Positions 10,059 to 20,467 of a stretch of DNA of 64,000 nt are shown here, in pieces. Both the position numbers and the translations under genes were made by a program. Source of the stretch: Pseudomonas frederiksbergensis (GTDB taxonomy: Bacteria; Pseudomonadota; Gammaproteobacteria; Pseudomonadales; Pseudomonadaceae); contig NZ_MOBR01000011.1 of the NCBI RefSeq assembly GCF_003732705.1, positions 1 to 64,000 on the forward strand, in the 5' to 3' direction. The notes under the pieces are model-generated. The model ran no database searches. It was not told the origin of the DNA and saw only the letters and a list, made by a program, of their open reading frames with translations. Position 1 is the first letter of the stretch; every line of letters begins with the position of its first letter.

Positions 10059-10171
10059 GATCGTTCCCACGCTCTGCGTGGGAATGCAGCCAGTGACGCT
10101 CTGCGTCACGATTCAAGAGCGGAACGCGGAGCGTCCCGGTAGGCATTCCCACGCAGAGCGTGGGAACGATC
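10059..10171. repeat. 112-bp palindromic repeat, copy 2
   Basis: GATCGTTCCCACGCTC...GCGTGGGAACGATC with inner GTGACGCTCTGCGTCAC and GGAACGCGGAGCGTCC arms. It ends 13 bases before the tamB stop codon. Confidence 0.88.
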
Positions 10172-10183
10172 AGGTGGACGGGT

Positions 10184-13100
10184 TTAGAAATCCCGCTTGT
10201 AGAAGATATCCAGCGAACTGGCTACGCCGCTGGCGGCTTCGAGGTAGACCTTTTTGCTCAGTTTGTAACGCAGGGCAATGGTATTCGCCGGTTCAAACAC
10301 CCCTACGCCATAACGCAAACTGAGTTTCTCGGAGATGTTGCCGCTGGCCACCACCGCCGTCGTCGTGCCGCTGCCCTGGGTGTCGAGCTGGAAGTCTTGA
10401 ATGCCCAAATCCTTGGCCAAACCACTGGTCACCCCGGAGCTGCCCATCAAACCCAACCCGAGGGCCGCTTGGGCCAGCATGTTGTTGTCTTCACCGTTGG
10501 TGCTCAGCGGACGCCCCAGCACCAGATAGGACAACGCTTGCTCCTGGCTCATGGCCGGTTCGGAGAAGATTTGCGTGGTCGGCTGCTCGGCGCTGCCGCT
10601 CAAGCGAATGCCGGCGATGACGTCGTCGGTCTGGCGAATCGCTTCGATGTCCAGATAGGGCTGATCGAGCGGCCCGGCAAATAGCAGCCGCGCACGCCGC
10701 ACCGTCAGGCGCTGGCCATAGGCGCGGTAACGACCGTCGTTAAGCCAGAGTTCGCCGCGGGTGTCCATGTTGTCGCCGATGTGCATATGGCCTTGCAGAT
10801 TCGCGGTCAGGCCAAACCCGGCAAAGCTGAGTTTGTCCTCCCCCACCACCACATCAATATCCATTTTCATGGCGATGGGCGGCTTGCCTTCTTCGGTCTG
10901 CGCACCGACGATGATCGTGTCATCGGAGACCTTGACCGTCGATGGCGGCAATTCGCGCACGGTGATTTCACCCTTGGGCACCAGCACTTTGCCGGCGATG
11001 GCCAATTCGTCGCCCTTCATCGAGATTTTCAGGTCCGGCGCCACTTCAAGCTTCGCGTAGGGCTCGACGGTGACCGGCAATTGCGTGCCTTTGAGCGCCA
11101 AATCCACCACCAGCGCCTGCCCCCAGGCGATGTTGCCGTTCAAGCTGCCCTGCCCGGTCTTGCCGCTTTTCCAGGCGCCGTTCAATTGCACGGTTTCGCC
11201 GGCGATCACCGCTTTAAGCTGCAAGTCTTGCACTTCCATCGGCAGTTCAGCCCCAGACACCTCGCCATCACTGAGCAGCAGATTGCCGTTGACCAGCGGC
11301 GCCAGCAGTCCGCCGGACAAGGTGCCGCTGCCATTCAAACGACCGGTGAGCTTCTCGACCATCGGCACAAACGGTCGCGCCACCGACAGGTCCAGACCGT
11401 TGAGGCGGAACGAGCCGGTCAGCGGTTTGTTCTTGGCTAGCGGGTTGATCTGCGCCTGCACCATCAACTCGCCGAGCTTGCCGCCGACGAAGTTGAGGTC
11501 GGTGTCGATACGCTTGGGCGTGAGCTTGCTGGTGAGTTTGAGCGTCTGGTACGGGAAGTCCAGCCACTGATCCTTCTCTTTCATACGCAAGGTGCCGCCG
11601 CTGGCATCGATGCTGATCTGGCCGTTCGGGCCGCTGGCTGGGAGGTCCAATTGCAGGTCAGCGTTGAGCTTGCCCTTCCAGGCGAAGTCCTTCGGCAACC
11701 ACTGGGCAAGACTGTCGATCGGGAATTGCTTGAGGTGATAACGCAGCTTCGGTTCCGGCATCAAGCGCTGGTCTTCGCCGCACAAACTGGCCGGCCCAGA
11801 CATCCAGCAATGCGCGCCGAAATTGATTTTGCCGTCCGCCAATCGCTCAAGCTTGGCCGGACCTTGCAGCTTCCAGTCCTGACCGCCAGCCTGGATATCG
11901 CCGCTGGCCAGACGTCCGCGCCAGTTGCCTTTGTCCAGCGTGCCGTCGAGGCCCAGGGCCAGTTTCAGCTGCGGGCCTTGCAGGTCGAGGCTGAGTTTCT
12001 GGTTCTTGATATCGCCCTGGGCGCTGGCGGTCAAAGTGCCCAGCGAGGTTTCGCCGGCCTGAATGCCGCTGCCCTTGAGGTCGATTTTCGCCCGTTGCGC
12101 GCTGTCGAGGGTGGCGTCGAGGTTCAGGCTTTGCAGGCGATTGTCTTCGAAGGCCAGTTGCGAACCTTGCAGACCGAGCTTGCCTTGGGGCGCCTTGAGG
12201 GTGCCGGCGACATCGACCCGGCCGTTGAGTTGCCCGCGCAGTTGCGGCCAGAGTTGAGCGAGGCGCGGCAGCTTGATGTCGATTTGGCCCGCGAGTTTCT
12301 GTTGCAGGCGGCCCTTGCCGTTGATGCTGTTGTCGCCGAGACGAATCTGCAGGGCATTGAGGTTCCATTGCTCACCGGCCCCATCGGCCTTGGCCTGGAT
12401 CACCGCCGGCTGGCCGCGCAGTTTGCCTTTCAAATCGAGGTCGGCGCTCAGGCTGAGCTGGTCGTTCTTCATCTCGCCTTTGCTGCGCAACGGCCCGGCC
12501 AAGGTGCCCGGCAACTCCGCCATCCAGTACGCCGGGTTGATCGCCGACAGGTCGAGCGCGGTGTCCCAGGCAATGCCATCGGCGAATTGCAGGTTCAGAT
12601 GGCCTTCGGCCTTGCCCTGCCCGGCTTCGAGCTGGAATTGTTGCAGGTAGATTTTTGTCAGATCGCCAGCGAATGGGCTGCTCATCGTGAACGCCCCGGC
12701 CGGGCCATCCAGTGCGGCTTTGAAGTTGCCGAGGTATTTGCCATCGGTGTAGGACACTTCGCCATTGAAGCTGCGCAATGCCACTTGTGGTTCGTCGATC
12801 AGCGGATAGAGGCGGTGCCACGGGAAGTCCAGCCAATCGATCTTCGCCTGGGCGCTGAGGCCTTTGCTCCAGTCGAGGTTGCCGGTGAGCTTGAGGCTTT
12901 GCTTGTCGTTGGCGGTCAGGTCGAGCCCGGCGATTTGTGCGCCCTTGGCGTCGACCTTGCCTTGCAGCATCAATGCGACCGGGCCTTGTTCGGCGGGCAG
13001 TGTGGCTTTGCCGAGCAGCTGGTAACCGTTTTTCAGGTCGCCGTCGCCGGTCAGTTCCAGTTGATTGAGTTGCAGGGTGTCCGGCAGACCAGCGGCGGGC

Positions 13101-13852
13101 TTGAAGCCGTCGGCGGTGATTCGCACCTTGGCCGGCAGGTTTTCCACCAGCGGTTGCAGTTCGCCGGTCAGTTGCCCGTTCAGGTAACCGCTGCTGTCAG
13201 CTTTCAGATTGAGGGTTTTCAGCAGGTCGCCATCGACTTTCAAGGCCAGCGTCCAGGGCGCGGGCGTCGACATTGTCAGCTTGCCTTCGGCGGTCAGCGG
13301 CCAGTTGCCGCCGGGTTGCAGCAGGCCGGAGAGGTTCAGGCTCAGGTCGTCACGCTGCAATTGCACCGAGTCGATCTGCAAACCCTTTGCGGTCCAGTGC
13401 GCCGCCAGTTGCAGGCCTTTGAGTTCTTCGCTGCCGTTGAACAACAAGCTGCCGACCTTGACGTCGCCCAGTTCAATTGCCAGTGGCAGCTTTAAGTCTG
13501 GAAGTTTGATCGGGCCGCTGCTTTCTTCTTCGGCGCCCGGCGGGAATTGCAGGCTGACTTGATCGGCCTGCAATTGCTCGATGCACAAGGTCATGCGCGT
13601 CAGGCACAGCGGCGACCAGGCAAAAATCACTTTGCTCAGCTCCACCCGACTGCTGTCCTGCTGCCACAGCAGATGATCGGCGCTCCACTGCCCGCCCAAG
13701 CGGCCCTGGAAATTCTCCACGGTCAGACCCGGGACAAATCCGAGCGCCCAGCGACTGCCGGTCGCCGTGCCCAGCACCGTGGCCACGGCCAGGACGACCA
13801 GTAACAGCAGCGTCAGAATCGTCAGCAGCGTTATTTTCAAACCACGCTTCAC
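10184..13852 (-). CDS. tamB: Translocation and assembly module protein TamB (AsmA-like, DUF490)
   Basis: A 1222-residue inner-membrane-anchored periplasmic protein. It has one N-terminal membrane helix (about residues 8-30), then a long beta-rich repetitive region with GxLxGxL-type strands. The conserved C-terminal TamB domain runs about 900-1222 (phrases GELWLNDGRYRAYGQ, LSYLVLGRPLS, LRYGVGVFEPANTIALRYKLS). It works with TamA in outer-membrane protein or lipid transport. It overlaps tamA by four bases. Length is close to the E. coli protein. Confidence 0.96.
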   Translation of the reverse strand: MKRGLKITLLTILTLLLLVVLAVATVLGTATGSRWALGFVPGLTVENFQGRLGGQWSADHLLWQQDSSRVELSKVIFAWSPLCLTRMTLCIEQLQADQVSLQFPPGAEEESSGPIKLPDLKLPLAIELGDVKVGSLLFNGSEELKGLQLAAHWTAKGLQIDSVQLQRDDLSLNLSGLLQPGGNWPLTAEGKLTMSTPAPWTLALKVDGDLLKTLNLKADSSGYLNGQLTGELQPLVENLPAKVRITADGFKPAAGLPDTLQLNQLELTGDGDLKNGYQLLGKATLPAEQGPVALMLQGKVDAKGAQIAGLDLTANDKQSLKLTGNLDWSKGLSAQAKIDWLDFPWHRLYPLIDEPQVALRSFNGEVSYTDGKYLGNFKAALDGPAGAFTMSSPFAGDLTKIYLQQFQLEAGQGKAEGHLNLQFADGIAWDTALDLSAINPAYWMAELPGTLAGPLRSKGEMKNDQLSLSADLDLKGKLRGQPAVIQAKADGAGEQWNLNALQIRLGDNSINGKGRLQQKLAGQIDIKLPRLAQLWPQLRGQLNGRVDVAGTLKAPQGKLGLQGSQLAFEDNRLQSLNLDATLDSAQRAKIDLKGSGIQAGETSLGTLTASAQGDIKNQKLSLDLQGPQLKLALGLDGTLDKGNWRGRLASGDIQAGGQDWKLQGPAKLERLADGKINFGAHCWMSGPASLCGEDQRLMPEPKLRYHLKQFPIDSLAQWLPKDFAWKGKLNADLQLDLPASGPNGQISIDASGGTLRMKEKDQWLDFPYQTLKLTSKLTPKRIDTDLNFVGGKLGELMVQAQINPLAKNKPLTGSFRLNGLDLSVARPFVPMVEKLTGRLNGSGTLSGGLLAPLVNGNLLLSDGEVSGAELPMEVQDLQLKAVIAGETVQLNGAWKSGKTGQGSLNGNIAWGQALVVDLALKGTQLPVTVEPYAKLEVAPDLKISMKGDELAIAGKVLVPKGEITVRELPPSTVKVSDDTIIVGAQTEEGKPPIAMKMDIDVVVGEDKLSFAGFGLTANLQGHMHIGDNMDTRGELWLNDGRYRAYGQRLTVRRARLLFAGPLDQPYLDIEAIRQTDDVIAGIRLSGSAEQPTTQIFSEPAMSQEQALSYLVLGRPLSTNGEDNNMLAQAALGLGLMGSSGVTSGLAKDLGIQDFQLDTQGSGTTTAVVASGNISEKLSLRYGVGVFEPANTIALRYKLSKKVYLEAASGVASSLDIFYKRDF

Positions 13853-15576
13853 AGCTCAGGCCCCATGGAAAAGTGCAGTCGAATGCCGCCGTCGTCGTCC
13901 ATCGCGTGGGCCAGGTCGAGGCGAATCGGCCCGACCGGCGAGACCCAGCGCACGCCGATACCGACACCGGTCTTGAGGTTCGGCAGTTCGAGTGTGTTGA
14001 AGGAATTGCCTTGGTCGATAAAGGTCGCGACCCGCCATTTCTCGGCAATGGAATATTGATACTCGACGCTGCCGGCAATCATGTAGCGACCGCCGATGCG
14101 ATCGCCCTCGGAGTTTTCCGGGGATAGGCTCTGATAGTCGTAACCGCGCACGCTCTGATCGCCACCGGCAAAGAAGCGCAAGGACGGCGGCACCGATTTG
14201 TAGCCGTTGGTGGCGCTGCCGCCGACCTGCACCCGGCCGAGGAAGCGGTGTTTGTCGAAGACCGTGGTCAGGCCTTTGACCAGCGCGGTGCCGTAAAGCA
14301 AGTTGGTGTCCGACCCCAGCCCTTCCTTGGCGACTTTGGTTTCGAAGGTCAGGCGATAGCCATTGTGCGGGTCGATGCGGTTGTCGCTTTTCAGATACGA
14401 ATAGCTGACGCCCGGCATCAACAACGTGCTCAGGCCCGAGTCATCGCCGAGGGTGTATTCCTCGCGCTGCCATTTGAGCGACACCACCCGTTGCCAGCCG
14501 CTGGGCAACTTGCTGTGCCATTCAGGGCCGAGGGTCAGCAGCTTGCTCAGAGAGTCGGTGCCGGAAATTTCTTCATATTGATAACCGGCGGCCCAGCGCA
14601 GCTTGTCGGTGAGCGGCGGGTCCAGGGGAATGTCGTAGAACACCCCGACGTTCTGCCGTGGCGCTGACACTTCGGCTTCCCAGCCATAGCTGTCGCCCTG
14701 AGAGTTGACCCAGTGCCGGGTCCAGTTGGCCTTGATCCGCGGCCCGACGTCGGTGGAGTAACCCAGACCCAGGCCCATGGTGCGCGGCTTGCGGGTGTCG
14801 AGTTTGACCGCCACCGGGATGACATCGTCCTTGGATGCCGTCGGGGCCGCGTCCACCCGCACGCCTTCAAAATAGCCGCTCGATTGCAGGGCCTGATTGA
14901 GTTCAGCGATCAGTTCGGAGTCATACGGCGCGCCAGCCTTGAACGGCACCATGCGTTGCAGCAGGTCTTCGTCGAACGGTGTGTCGCCTTCGAACGTGAC
15001 CTTGCCCAATGCGTAGCGCGGGCCGCTTTCATAAATCAATTCGACATCGGCAACGCCGGCGCGGGGGTCCACCAACAGCTTTTGGCTGGTGAAGTGGCCA
15101 TTGAAAAAGCCGAAGCGCGAGGCCTGGTTCTGGATCAGGCGCTTGGCGTCTTCGTAATGGCCATGATTGAGCACGGCGCCGGGCTTGAGCAGCTCTGGCG
15201 GCGGCTTGCGAAAAGATTTGAGGGAACCGGCCGGCCCGTCGATGCGCACGGTGACGTTGCGCAAATGGATCGGTTCGCCAGGGTCAATCTTCAGCGTCAG
15301 GCGCGGCTTCTCGCCGCCCTTCACTTCGCTGTCGATCTGCGGCTGGTAGTAACCCAAGGCCTGGGCGGCCTTGCGTGCCTGTTCTTCGGCGCCACGACTG
15401 AAGCGCAACAAGGCTTCTTCATCACGATCGCCGAGGCTGCCGATATAGCCCTCTATATTGGCTTTCAGTTCATCGTTGGACGGTTTGATCCGCACATCCA
15501 ATTCACTTTGCGCCAGCGCCGTGCAGCTGGTTAACAGCATGAGCACGCCACTGGTAAATCTTCCTGGAAACTTCAT
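13849..15576 (-). CDS. tamA: Translocation and assembly module outer-membrane protein TamA
   Basis: A 575-residue Omp85-family protein. A signal peptide (MKFPGRFTSGVLMLLTSC, cleavage after ALA) is followed by POTRA domains (about residues 25-265) and a C-terminal beta barrel with FFAGGDQSVRGYDYQSL and the terminal strand GIRLHFSMGPEL. The ATG at 15576 was preferred to a GTG six codons upstream because the signal peptide then begins normally. It is the first gene of tamA-tamB. Confidence 0.95.
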   Translation of the reverse strand: MKFPGRFTSGVLMLLTSCTALAQSELDVRIKPSNDELKANIEGYIGSLGDRDEEALLRFSRGAEEQARKAAQALGYYQPQIDSEVKGGEKPRLTLKIDPGEPIHLRNVTVRIDGPAGSLKSFRKPPPELLKPGAVLNHGHYEDAKRLIQNQASRFGFFNGHFTSQKLLVDPRAGVADVELIYESGPRYALGKVTFEGDTPFDEDLLQRMVPFKAGAPYDSELIAELNQALQSSGYFEGVRVDAAPTASKDDVIPVAVKLDTRKPRTMGLGLGYSTDVGPRIKANWTRHWVNSQGDSYGWEAEVSAPRQNVGVFYDIPLDPPLTDKLRWAAGYQYEEISGTDSLSKLLTLGPEWHSKLPSGWQRVVSLKWQREEYTLGDDSGLSTLLMPGVSYSYLKSDNRIDPHNGYRLTFETKVAKEGLGSDTNLLYGTALVKGLTTVFDKHRFLGRVQVGGSATNGYKSVPPSLRFFAGGDQSVRGYDYQSLSPENSEGDRIGGRYMIAGSVEYQYSIAEKWRVATFIDQGNSFNTLELPNLKTGVGIGVRWVSPVGPIRLDLAHAMDDDGGIRLHFSMGPEL

Positions 15577-15641
15577 AGGCGCGGATGCTATCACGAGCTT
15601 GGGAGCGTGATAGAGCCTGGCGTGCAGCGAAAGTTCTACCG

Positions 15642-16292
15642 TTATGCCGTTGCAGTTTGTAACACCTGGGGATTGGCGTGGAAAAACACGTGTTCGCGGA
15701 TCGGTCCTACCGCCACTTCGCCGATTTCCTCATAGCCCTGACGCTTATAGAACTCCAGATAACGCGGATTCCCAGTGTCGAGAATCACCCCTTCCGAGTG
15801 TTCATCCACCGCGCACCAGTTGTGCACCGCTTGCAGCAGTTGCTCGCCGAAGTGTTTGCCCTGGAATTGCGGGTGAATCCCCAGCAAGGGCAGCACGTGC
15901 ACGGCGTCGGACGGCACGCAGGCCGCGACCGCATCGTGGTATTCGAGGTAGCGACGGGTGCAGCGGAAACCGGTGCTCAGCACCATGCGCAGGCGCCAGG
16001 CCCAGCTTTCAGTGATGCCCAATCGGCGTTGTGGCGGTGCGATCAGGGCGATGCCGATCAAACGGTCGTTGACCAACAGGCCGATGGCCGGCAAATCCTG
16101 GAGGAAATGCTGCTTCACCAGTTCGCGCACCGTGGCCCGAACTCGCTGCTCATAGCCAGGACGCTCGGCTTCGAACAGGTAGCCGAACGTCGGCTCGTGG
16201 CGGTAAGCCTGGTACAGCAAAGAGCGCGCTTCGCGGGAGTAGCCGCTGTCGAGCATGTGGATATCGGCGATGGCGGTCGAGGTTTCAGGCAT
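15642..16292 (-). CDS. GNAT-family N-acetyltransferase
   Basis: A 216-residue protein with the GNAT acetyl-CoA-binding region around LPLLGIHPQFQGKHFGEQLLQ, where the Q/RxxGxG/A-type motif is degenerate (QFQGKHFGEQL). The closing NPRYLEFYKRQGYEEIGE is the usual C-terminal beta strand of the fold. The substrate is not evident. The start at 16292 has a strong GGGGAG ribosome-binding site; ten codons more upstream would include that site. Confidence 0.85.
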   Translation of the reverse strand: MPETSTAIADIHMLDSGYSREARSLLYQAYRHEPTFGYLFEAERPGYEQRVRATVRELVKQHFLQDLPAIGLLVNDRLIGIALIAPPQRRLGITESWAWRLRMVLSTGFRCTRRYLEYHDAVAACVPSDAVHVLPLLGIHPQFQGKHFGEQLLQAVHNWCAVDEHSEGVILDTGNPRYLEFYKRQGYEEIGEVAVGPIREHVFFHANPQVLQTATA

Positions 16293-16404
16293 AACGGTAG
16301 ATCTCCCCGGGGCACCGTTCAAATGACGGCACTCTTCTGGTTACGAGCCTATAGCGCTGGCACAGTTCCTTTCTGATCCGAATCAGTGTTGTGGCTCAGG
16401 CCGT

Positions 16405-16476
16405 CTTCGCGAGCAGGCTCGCTCCCACAAAGGTATAGACCATAACCCTGTGGGAGCGAGCCTGCTCGCGAAGGCG
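16405..16476. repeat. Inverted REP pair, outward orientation
   Basis: Two REP units, CTTCGCGAGCAGGCTCGCTC and its inverse, separated by about 22 bases, between the divergent acetyltransferase and xthA genes. Confidence 0.85.
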
Positions 16477-16584
16477 CCAGCAATGGCGCCACATTCCTTC
16501 AGCCAAACACGAATCCCCTCACCCCAACACTGGCCCCATTCCTACATGTCAGCTAGCATCGCCCTTTTGCCAGGACTGCCGACC

Positions 16585-17397
16585 ATGAAGATCGTCTCCT
16601 TCAACATCAACGGGCTGCGCGCTCGCCCGCATCAGCTGGCGGCGCTGATTGAAAAGCATCAACCGGACGTCATCGGCCTGCAGGAAACCAAGGTCCACGA
16701 CGACCAATTCCCGCTGGCCGAAGTCCAGGCTCTGGGTTATCACGTGTATTTCCATGGCCAGAAAGGCCATTACGGCGTTGCCCTGCTCTCGCGTCAGGAA
16801 CCGCTGGCCCTGCACAAAGGTTTCGTCACTGATGAAGAAGACGCCCAGCGGCGCTTTATCTGGGGCACGTTCGCCGACGCCAATGGCGTGCCGGTGACGA
16901 TCATGAATGGCTATTTCCCACAGGGCGAAAGCCGCGACCACCCGACCAAGTTCCCGGCCAAGCAACGTTTCTATAACGATTTGCAGGTGTTGCTGGAAAG
17001 CCAGTTCACGAATGAACAGCCGCTGGTGGTGATGGGCGATGTGAACATTTCCCCGGAAGACTGCGACATCGGCATCGGCCCGGACAACATGAAACGCTGG
17101 CTGAAAACCGGCAAGTGCAGCTTCCTGCCGGAAGAGCGCGAGTGGATGGCACGCCTGAAGAACTGGGGCCTGGTGGACAGTTTCCGGCACCTGAACCCGG
17201 ACGTGGCTGACCGTTTCAGTTGGTTCGATTACCGCAGCCGCGGCTTTGAAGACGAACCCAAGCGCGGGCTGCGGATCGACGTGATCATGGCGTCCCATGG
17301 CTTGTTGCCGCGGGTGAAGGATGCCGGGGTGGATTACGACCTGCGGGCGATGGAAAAACCATCGGATCATGCGCCGATCTGGCTGGAATTGAGCTGA
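16585..17397 (+). CDS. xthA: Exodeoxyribonuclease III
   Basis: A 270-residue endonuclease/exonuclease/phosphatase-fold enzyme acting in base-excision repair (AP endonuclease and 3'-5' exonuclease). Motifs visible in order: [50 protein letters not shown] and the closing [10 protein letters not shown]. The start is the ATG at 16585, as in the family; the longer frame begins in a REP unit. A 112-bp repeat follows 12 bases after the stop. Confidence 0.96.
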   Translation: MKIVSFNINGLRARPHQLAALIEKHQPDVIGLQETKVHDDQFPLAEVQALGYHVYFHGQKGHYGVALLSRQEPLALHKGFVTDEEDAQRRFIWGTFADANGVPVTIMNGYFPQGESRDHPTKFPAKQRFYNDLQVLLESQFTNEQPLVVMGDVNISPEDCDIGIGPDNMKRWLKTGKCSFLPEEREWMARLKNWGLVDSFRHLNPDVADRFSWFDYRSRGFEDEPKRGLRIDVIMASHGLLPRVKDAGVDYDLRAMEKPSDHAPIWLELS

Positions 17398-17409
17398 TCT
17401 CGCACGACC

Positions 17410-17521
17410 GATCGTTCCCACGCTCTGCGTGGGAATGCATCCCGTGACGCTCTGCGTCACATTCAGCAGCGGAACGCGGAGCGTCCCCGGCGGCATTCCC
17501 ACGCAGAGCGTGGGAACGATC
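17410..17521. repeat. 112-bp palindromic repeat, copy 3
   Basis: Complete copy with the GATCGTTCCCACGC / GCGTGGGAACGATC outer arms, between xthA and the PstS-OmpA gene. Confidence 0.88.
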
Positions 17522-17591
17522 AGTGTCATCTTTTGGAAACTTTACTGACTTATTCTCCCGGCACTCCCTTTGGCTTACTTAAGGTGCCGGC

Positions 17592-18932
17592 ATGACGCTG
17601 CGCGTATTGTTCCTGTTAATGGTGTGTCTCAACCTGCCGTTAATGGCCACCGCCAGTGACTTGCCGATGTCTGAAAGTGGCCCCGTGCTGCGCATCCAGG
17701 GCTCCAACACCATTGGCGCGGATTTGGGCCCGGCGCTGGTCGCAGGGCTGATGCAGGAGCAAGGCCTGCTCAGGGTGCACAGCGAAACCCCGGACAAGGC
17801 CAACGAACAGCGGATCGTCGGGCAAACGGCCCAGGGTCGGCGGGTGGTGGTGGAAGTCGCGGCCCACGGCTCCAGCACCGGTTTCACCGCCCTGAGAAAC
17901 GCCACCGCCGATCTCGCCGCCTCGTCGCGCCCGATCAAGGACAGCGAACTGGCGGACCTGAAATCCCTGGGCGATCTGAAAAGCCCCAGCGCCGAACAAG
18001 TCATCGCCATCGATGGCCTGGCGATCATCCTGCACCCGCAAAATCCGTTGAATCAGCTCAACACCGAACAACTGGCGCGGATCTTCAGTGGCGAGGCCAG
18101 CACATGGGAAGAACTCGGCGGGATCGGTGGGACGATTCATCTGTATGCGCGGGATGATCAGTCGGGCACCTACGACACCTTCAAGGAATTGGTCCTCAGT
18201 CGGCGTGGGAAAAGTCTCAGCAGCGCAGCGAAACGTTTCGAGTCCAGCGAGCAATTGTCCGACGCGGTCAGCCTCGACCCGCAAGGTATCGGCTTCATCG
18301 GCTTGCCCTACGTGCGCCAGGCCAAAGCGGTGGCGATTGTCGACGGACAGTCCCAAGCGATGTTGCCGCTCAATAGTTTGATTGCCACCGAAGACTATCC
18401 GCTGTCCCGGCGACTGTTCTTTTACCTGCCGCCCAACAGCAAAAATCCCTGGGCCGAGGCGTTGGTGGCCTTCGCGCAAAGCAACAAGGGCCAGGCGATC
18501 GTCGCGGCCAACGGCTTTATCGCCCAGACCGTGCAGGCGATGGCCGTCACGCCGAATGCGCTGATGCCCGAGGGTTATCAGGCCCTGAGCCGGCATGCCC
18601 AGCGCTTGACCGTGAATTTTCGCTTCGAAGAAGGCAGCGCAAGCCTGGACAACAAGGCTCGGCAGGATCTCTCGCGGGTGCTCGACTATATAAAGCAGCA
18701 CGACAAGGGAACCCGTGAGGTCACGCTGGTGGGATTTGGCGATGCCAAGAGCGATCCGGCGCGGGCCGACCTGCTGTCGAAACTGCGGGCGATGGCGGTG
18801 CGGCGGGAACTGGTGAAAAGCGGTGTGGTGTTTCGCGAGATTCGTGGCTTTGGCGCCGAGATGCCGGTGGCGGCGAATAGCGCGGATGAGGGACGGATCA
18901 AAAATCGGCGGGTTGAGGTTTGGGTGTATTGA
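17592..18932 (+). CDS. Periplasmic phosphate-binding (PstS-like) / OmpA C-terminal domain fusion protein
   Basis: A 446-residue exported protein. It has a signal peptide (residues 1 to about 22, MATAS). A PstS-like domain (about 27-310) shows LRIQGSNTIG, AAHGSSTGF, ARDDQSGTYDTFKELVL and GIGFIGLPYV. An OmpA/MotB peptidoglycan-binding domain (about 340-446) shows LTVNFRFEEGSASLD and GRIKNRRVEVWV. No pst transporter genes are adjacent. The architecture suggests a cell-wall-anchored phosphate binder or sensor; this is inference. Confidence 0.9.
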   Translation: MTLRVLFLLMVCLNLPLMATASDLPMSESGPVLRIQGSNTIGADLGPALVAGLMQEQGLLRVHSETPDKANEQRIVGQTAQGRRVVVEVAAHGSSTGFTALRNATADLAASSRPIKDSELADLKSLGDLKSPSAEQVIAIDGLAIILHPQNPLNQLNTEQLARIFSGEASTWEELGGIGGTIHLYARDDQSGTYDTFKELVLSRRGKSLSSAAKRFESSEQLSDAVSLDPQGIGFIGLPYVRQAKAVAIVDGQSQAMLPLNSLIATEDYPLSRRLFFYLPPNSKNPWAEALVAFAQSNKGQAIVAANGFIAQTVQAMAVTPNALMPEGYQALSRHAQRLTVNFRFEEGSASLDNKARQDLSRVLDYIKQHDKGTREVTLVGFGDAKSDPARADLLSKLRAMAVRRELVKSGVVFREIRGFGAEMPVAANSADEGRIKNRRVEVWVY

Positions 18933-18940
18933 CCACGTCA

Positions 18941-19052
18941 ATCGTTCCCACGCTCTGCGTGGGAATGCATCCCGTGACGCTCCGCGTCACCGCTACAAAA
19001 GCGGACGCGGAGCGTCCATGGCGGCATTCCCACGCGGAGCGTGGGAACGATC
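18941..19052. repeat. 112-bp palindromic repeat, copy 4
   Basis: Complete copy between the convergent PstS-OmpA and acyl-CoA dehydrogenase genes. It ends 8 bases before the dehydrogenase stop codon. Confidence 0.88.
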
Positions 19053-19060
19053 TGTAGGTG

Positions 19061-20290
19061 TTATTGCCCGCTACGCATCATCTCTTTCGGCACATATTTA
19101 CCGATCTCGAATTTGCCAATCGCCGCGCGGTGCACTTCGTCCGGGCCGTCGGCCAGGCGCAGGGTGCGTTGCATGGCGTACATGTAGGCCAGCGGGAAGT
19201 CGTTGGACACCCCGGCACCGCCATGAATCTGGATCGCCCGGTCGATCACGCGCAACGCCACGTTCGGTGCAACAACCTTGATCTGGGCGATTTCGCTTTT
19301 GGCAATCTTGTTGCCCACGGTGTCCATCATGTAGGCGGCTTTCAACGTCAGCAGCCGCGCCATGTCGATTTCCATCCGCGAGTCGGCAATCTTGTCGATG
19401 TTGCCGCCCAATCGCGCCAGCGGTTTGCCGAACGCGGTACGGCTGACCGCACGTTTGCACATCAACTCCAGCGCACGCTCGGCCATGCCGATTGAGCGCA
19501 TGCAGTGGTGAATCCGGCCAGGGCCCAGGCGACCCTGGGCGATTTCGAAGCCGCGTCCTTCGCCCAACAGGACGTTTTCGTACGGCACCCGGACGTTTTC
19601 AAACAGCACTTCGGCGTGGCCATGGGGTGCATCGTCGTAGCCGAACACCGGCAGCGGCCGCACGATTTTCACGCCCGGCGTATCCACCGGCACCAGAATC
19701 ATCGAGTGCTGGGCATGGCGCGGCGCGTCGGGGTCGCTCAGGCCCATGAAGATCAGGATCTTGCAGCGCGGATCGCAAGCACCGGAGGTCCACCATTTCT
19801 TGCCGTTGATCACCCACTCGTTGCCATCACGCACGGCGCGGGCGGCCATGTTGGTGGCGTCGGACGAGGCCACATCCGGCTCGGTCATGGCGAACGCCGA
19901 ACGAATCTCGCCGCGCAACAGCGGTTCGAGGTAACGCTGCTTCTGTTCTTCGTTGGCGTAACGCACCAGCACTTCCATGTTGCCAGTGTCCGGCGCGGAG
20001 CAGTTGAACGGCTCCGGCCCCAGCAGCGAGCGACCCATGATTTCTGCCAGGGGCGCGTATTCGAGGTTGGTCAGGCCCGCGCCAAGCTCGGACTCAGGCA
20101 GAAACAAATTCCACAACCCCTCGGCCTTGGCCTTGAGTTTGAGCTCTTCCATGATCGCCGTCGGCTGCCAGCGATCACCCTCGGCGACCTGACGCTCGAA
20201 CACGGCTTCAGCGGGATAAACGTAGGTGTCCATGAACGCGGTCACGCGCTCACGCAGTTCCTGAACCTTGGGCGAATAAGCGAAATCCAT
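19061..20290 (-). CDS. Acyl-CoA dehydrogenase (ACAD10/11-like)
   Basis: A 409-residue flavoprotein. Visible marks are [16 protein letters not shown] (FAD/substrate loop), [32 protein letters not shown], and the C-terminal [16 protein letters not shown]...[10 protein letters not shown]. The ADGPDEVH ending and length resemble the ACAD10/11 branch rather than short-chain enzymes. The exact acyl substrate is unknown. It is divergent from a LysR gene that may regulate it. An AAGGTAG ribosome-binding site precedes the ATG. Confidence 0.93.
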   Translation of the reverse strand: MDFAYSPKVQELRERVTAFMDTYVYPAEAVFERQVAEGDRWQPTAIMEELKLKAKAEGLWNLFLPESELGAGLTNLEYAPLAEIMGRSLLGPEPFNCSAPDTGNMEVLVRYANEEQKQRYLEPLLRGEIRSAFAMTEPDVASSDATNMAARAVRDGNEWVINGKKWWTSGACDPRCKILIFMGLSDPDAPRHAQHSMILVPVDTPGVKIVRPLPVFGYDDAPHGHAEVLFENVRVPYENVLLGEGRGFEIAQGRLGPGRIHHCMRSIGMAERALELMCKRAVSRTAFGKPLARLGGNIDKIADSRMEIDMARLLTLKAAYMMDTVGNKIAKSEIAQIKVVAPNVALRVIDRAIQIHGGAGVSNDFPLAYMYAMQRTLRLADGPDEVHRAAIGKFEIGKYVPKEMMRSGQ

Positions 20291-20467
20291 GGGCAGCTAC
20301 CTTCTTTTGTGAAGTTGTTTGGGGCATGCAATCGATGCTAGAACAGCTACGAAAATTTACCTAGCCTATTCTCGGCGTGTATTAACATTCATCACCGATA
20401 TATGATCGGGTGATCGCAAAGGCCTCCGGCCACAACAAAAAGCCCCAAACAATAAGAGTGCCGCGCA

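Noticed and set aside
11651..13495. 614-codon plus-strand open frame opposite tamB
   Set aside because: It is a shadow of the GC-rich, Gln/Leu-rich tamB reading frame. The composition is antisense-like and there is no family similarity.
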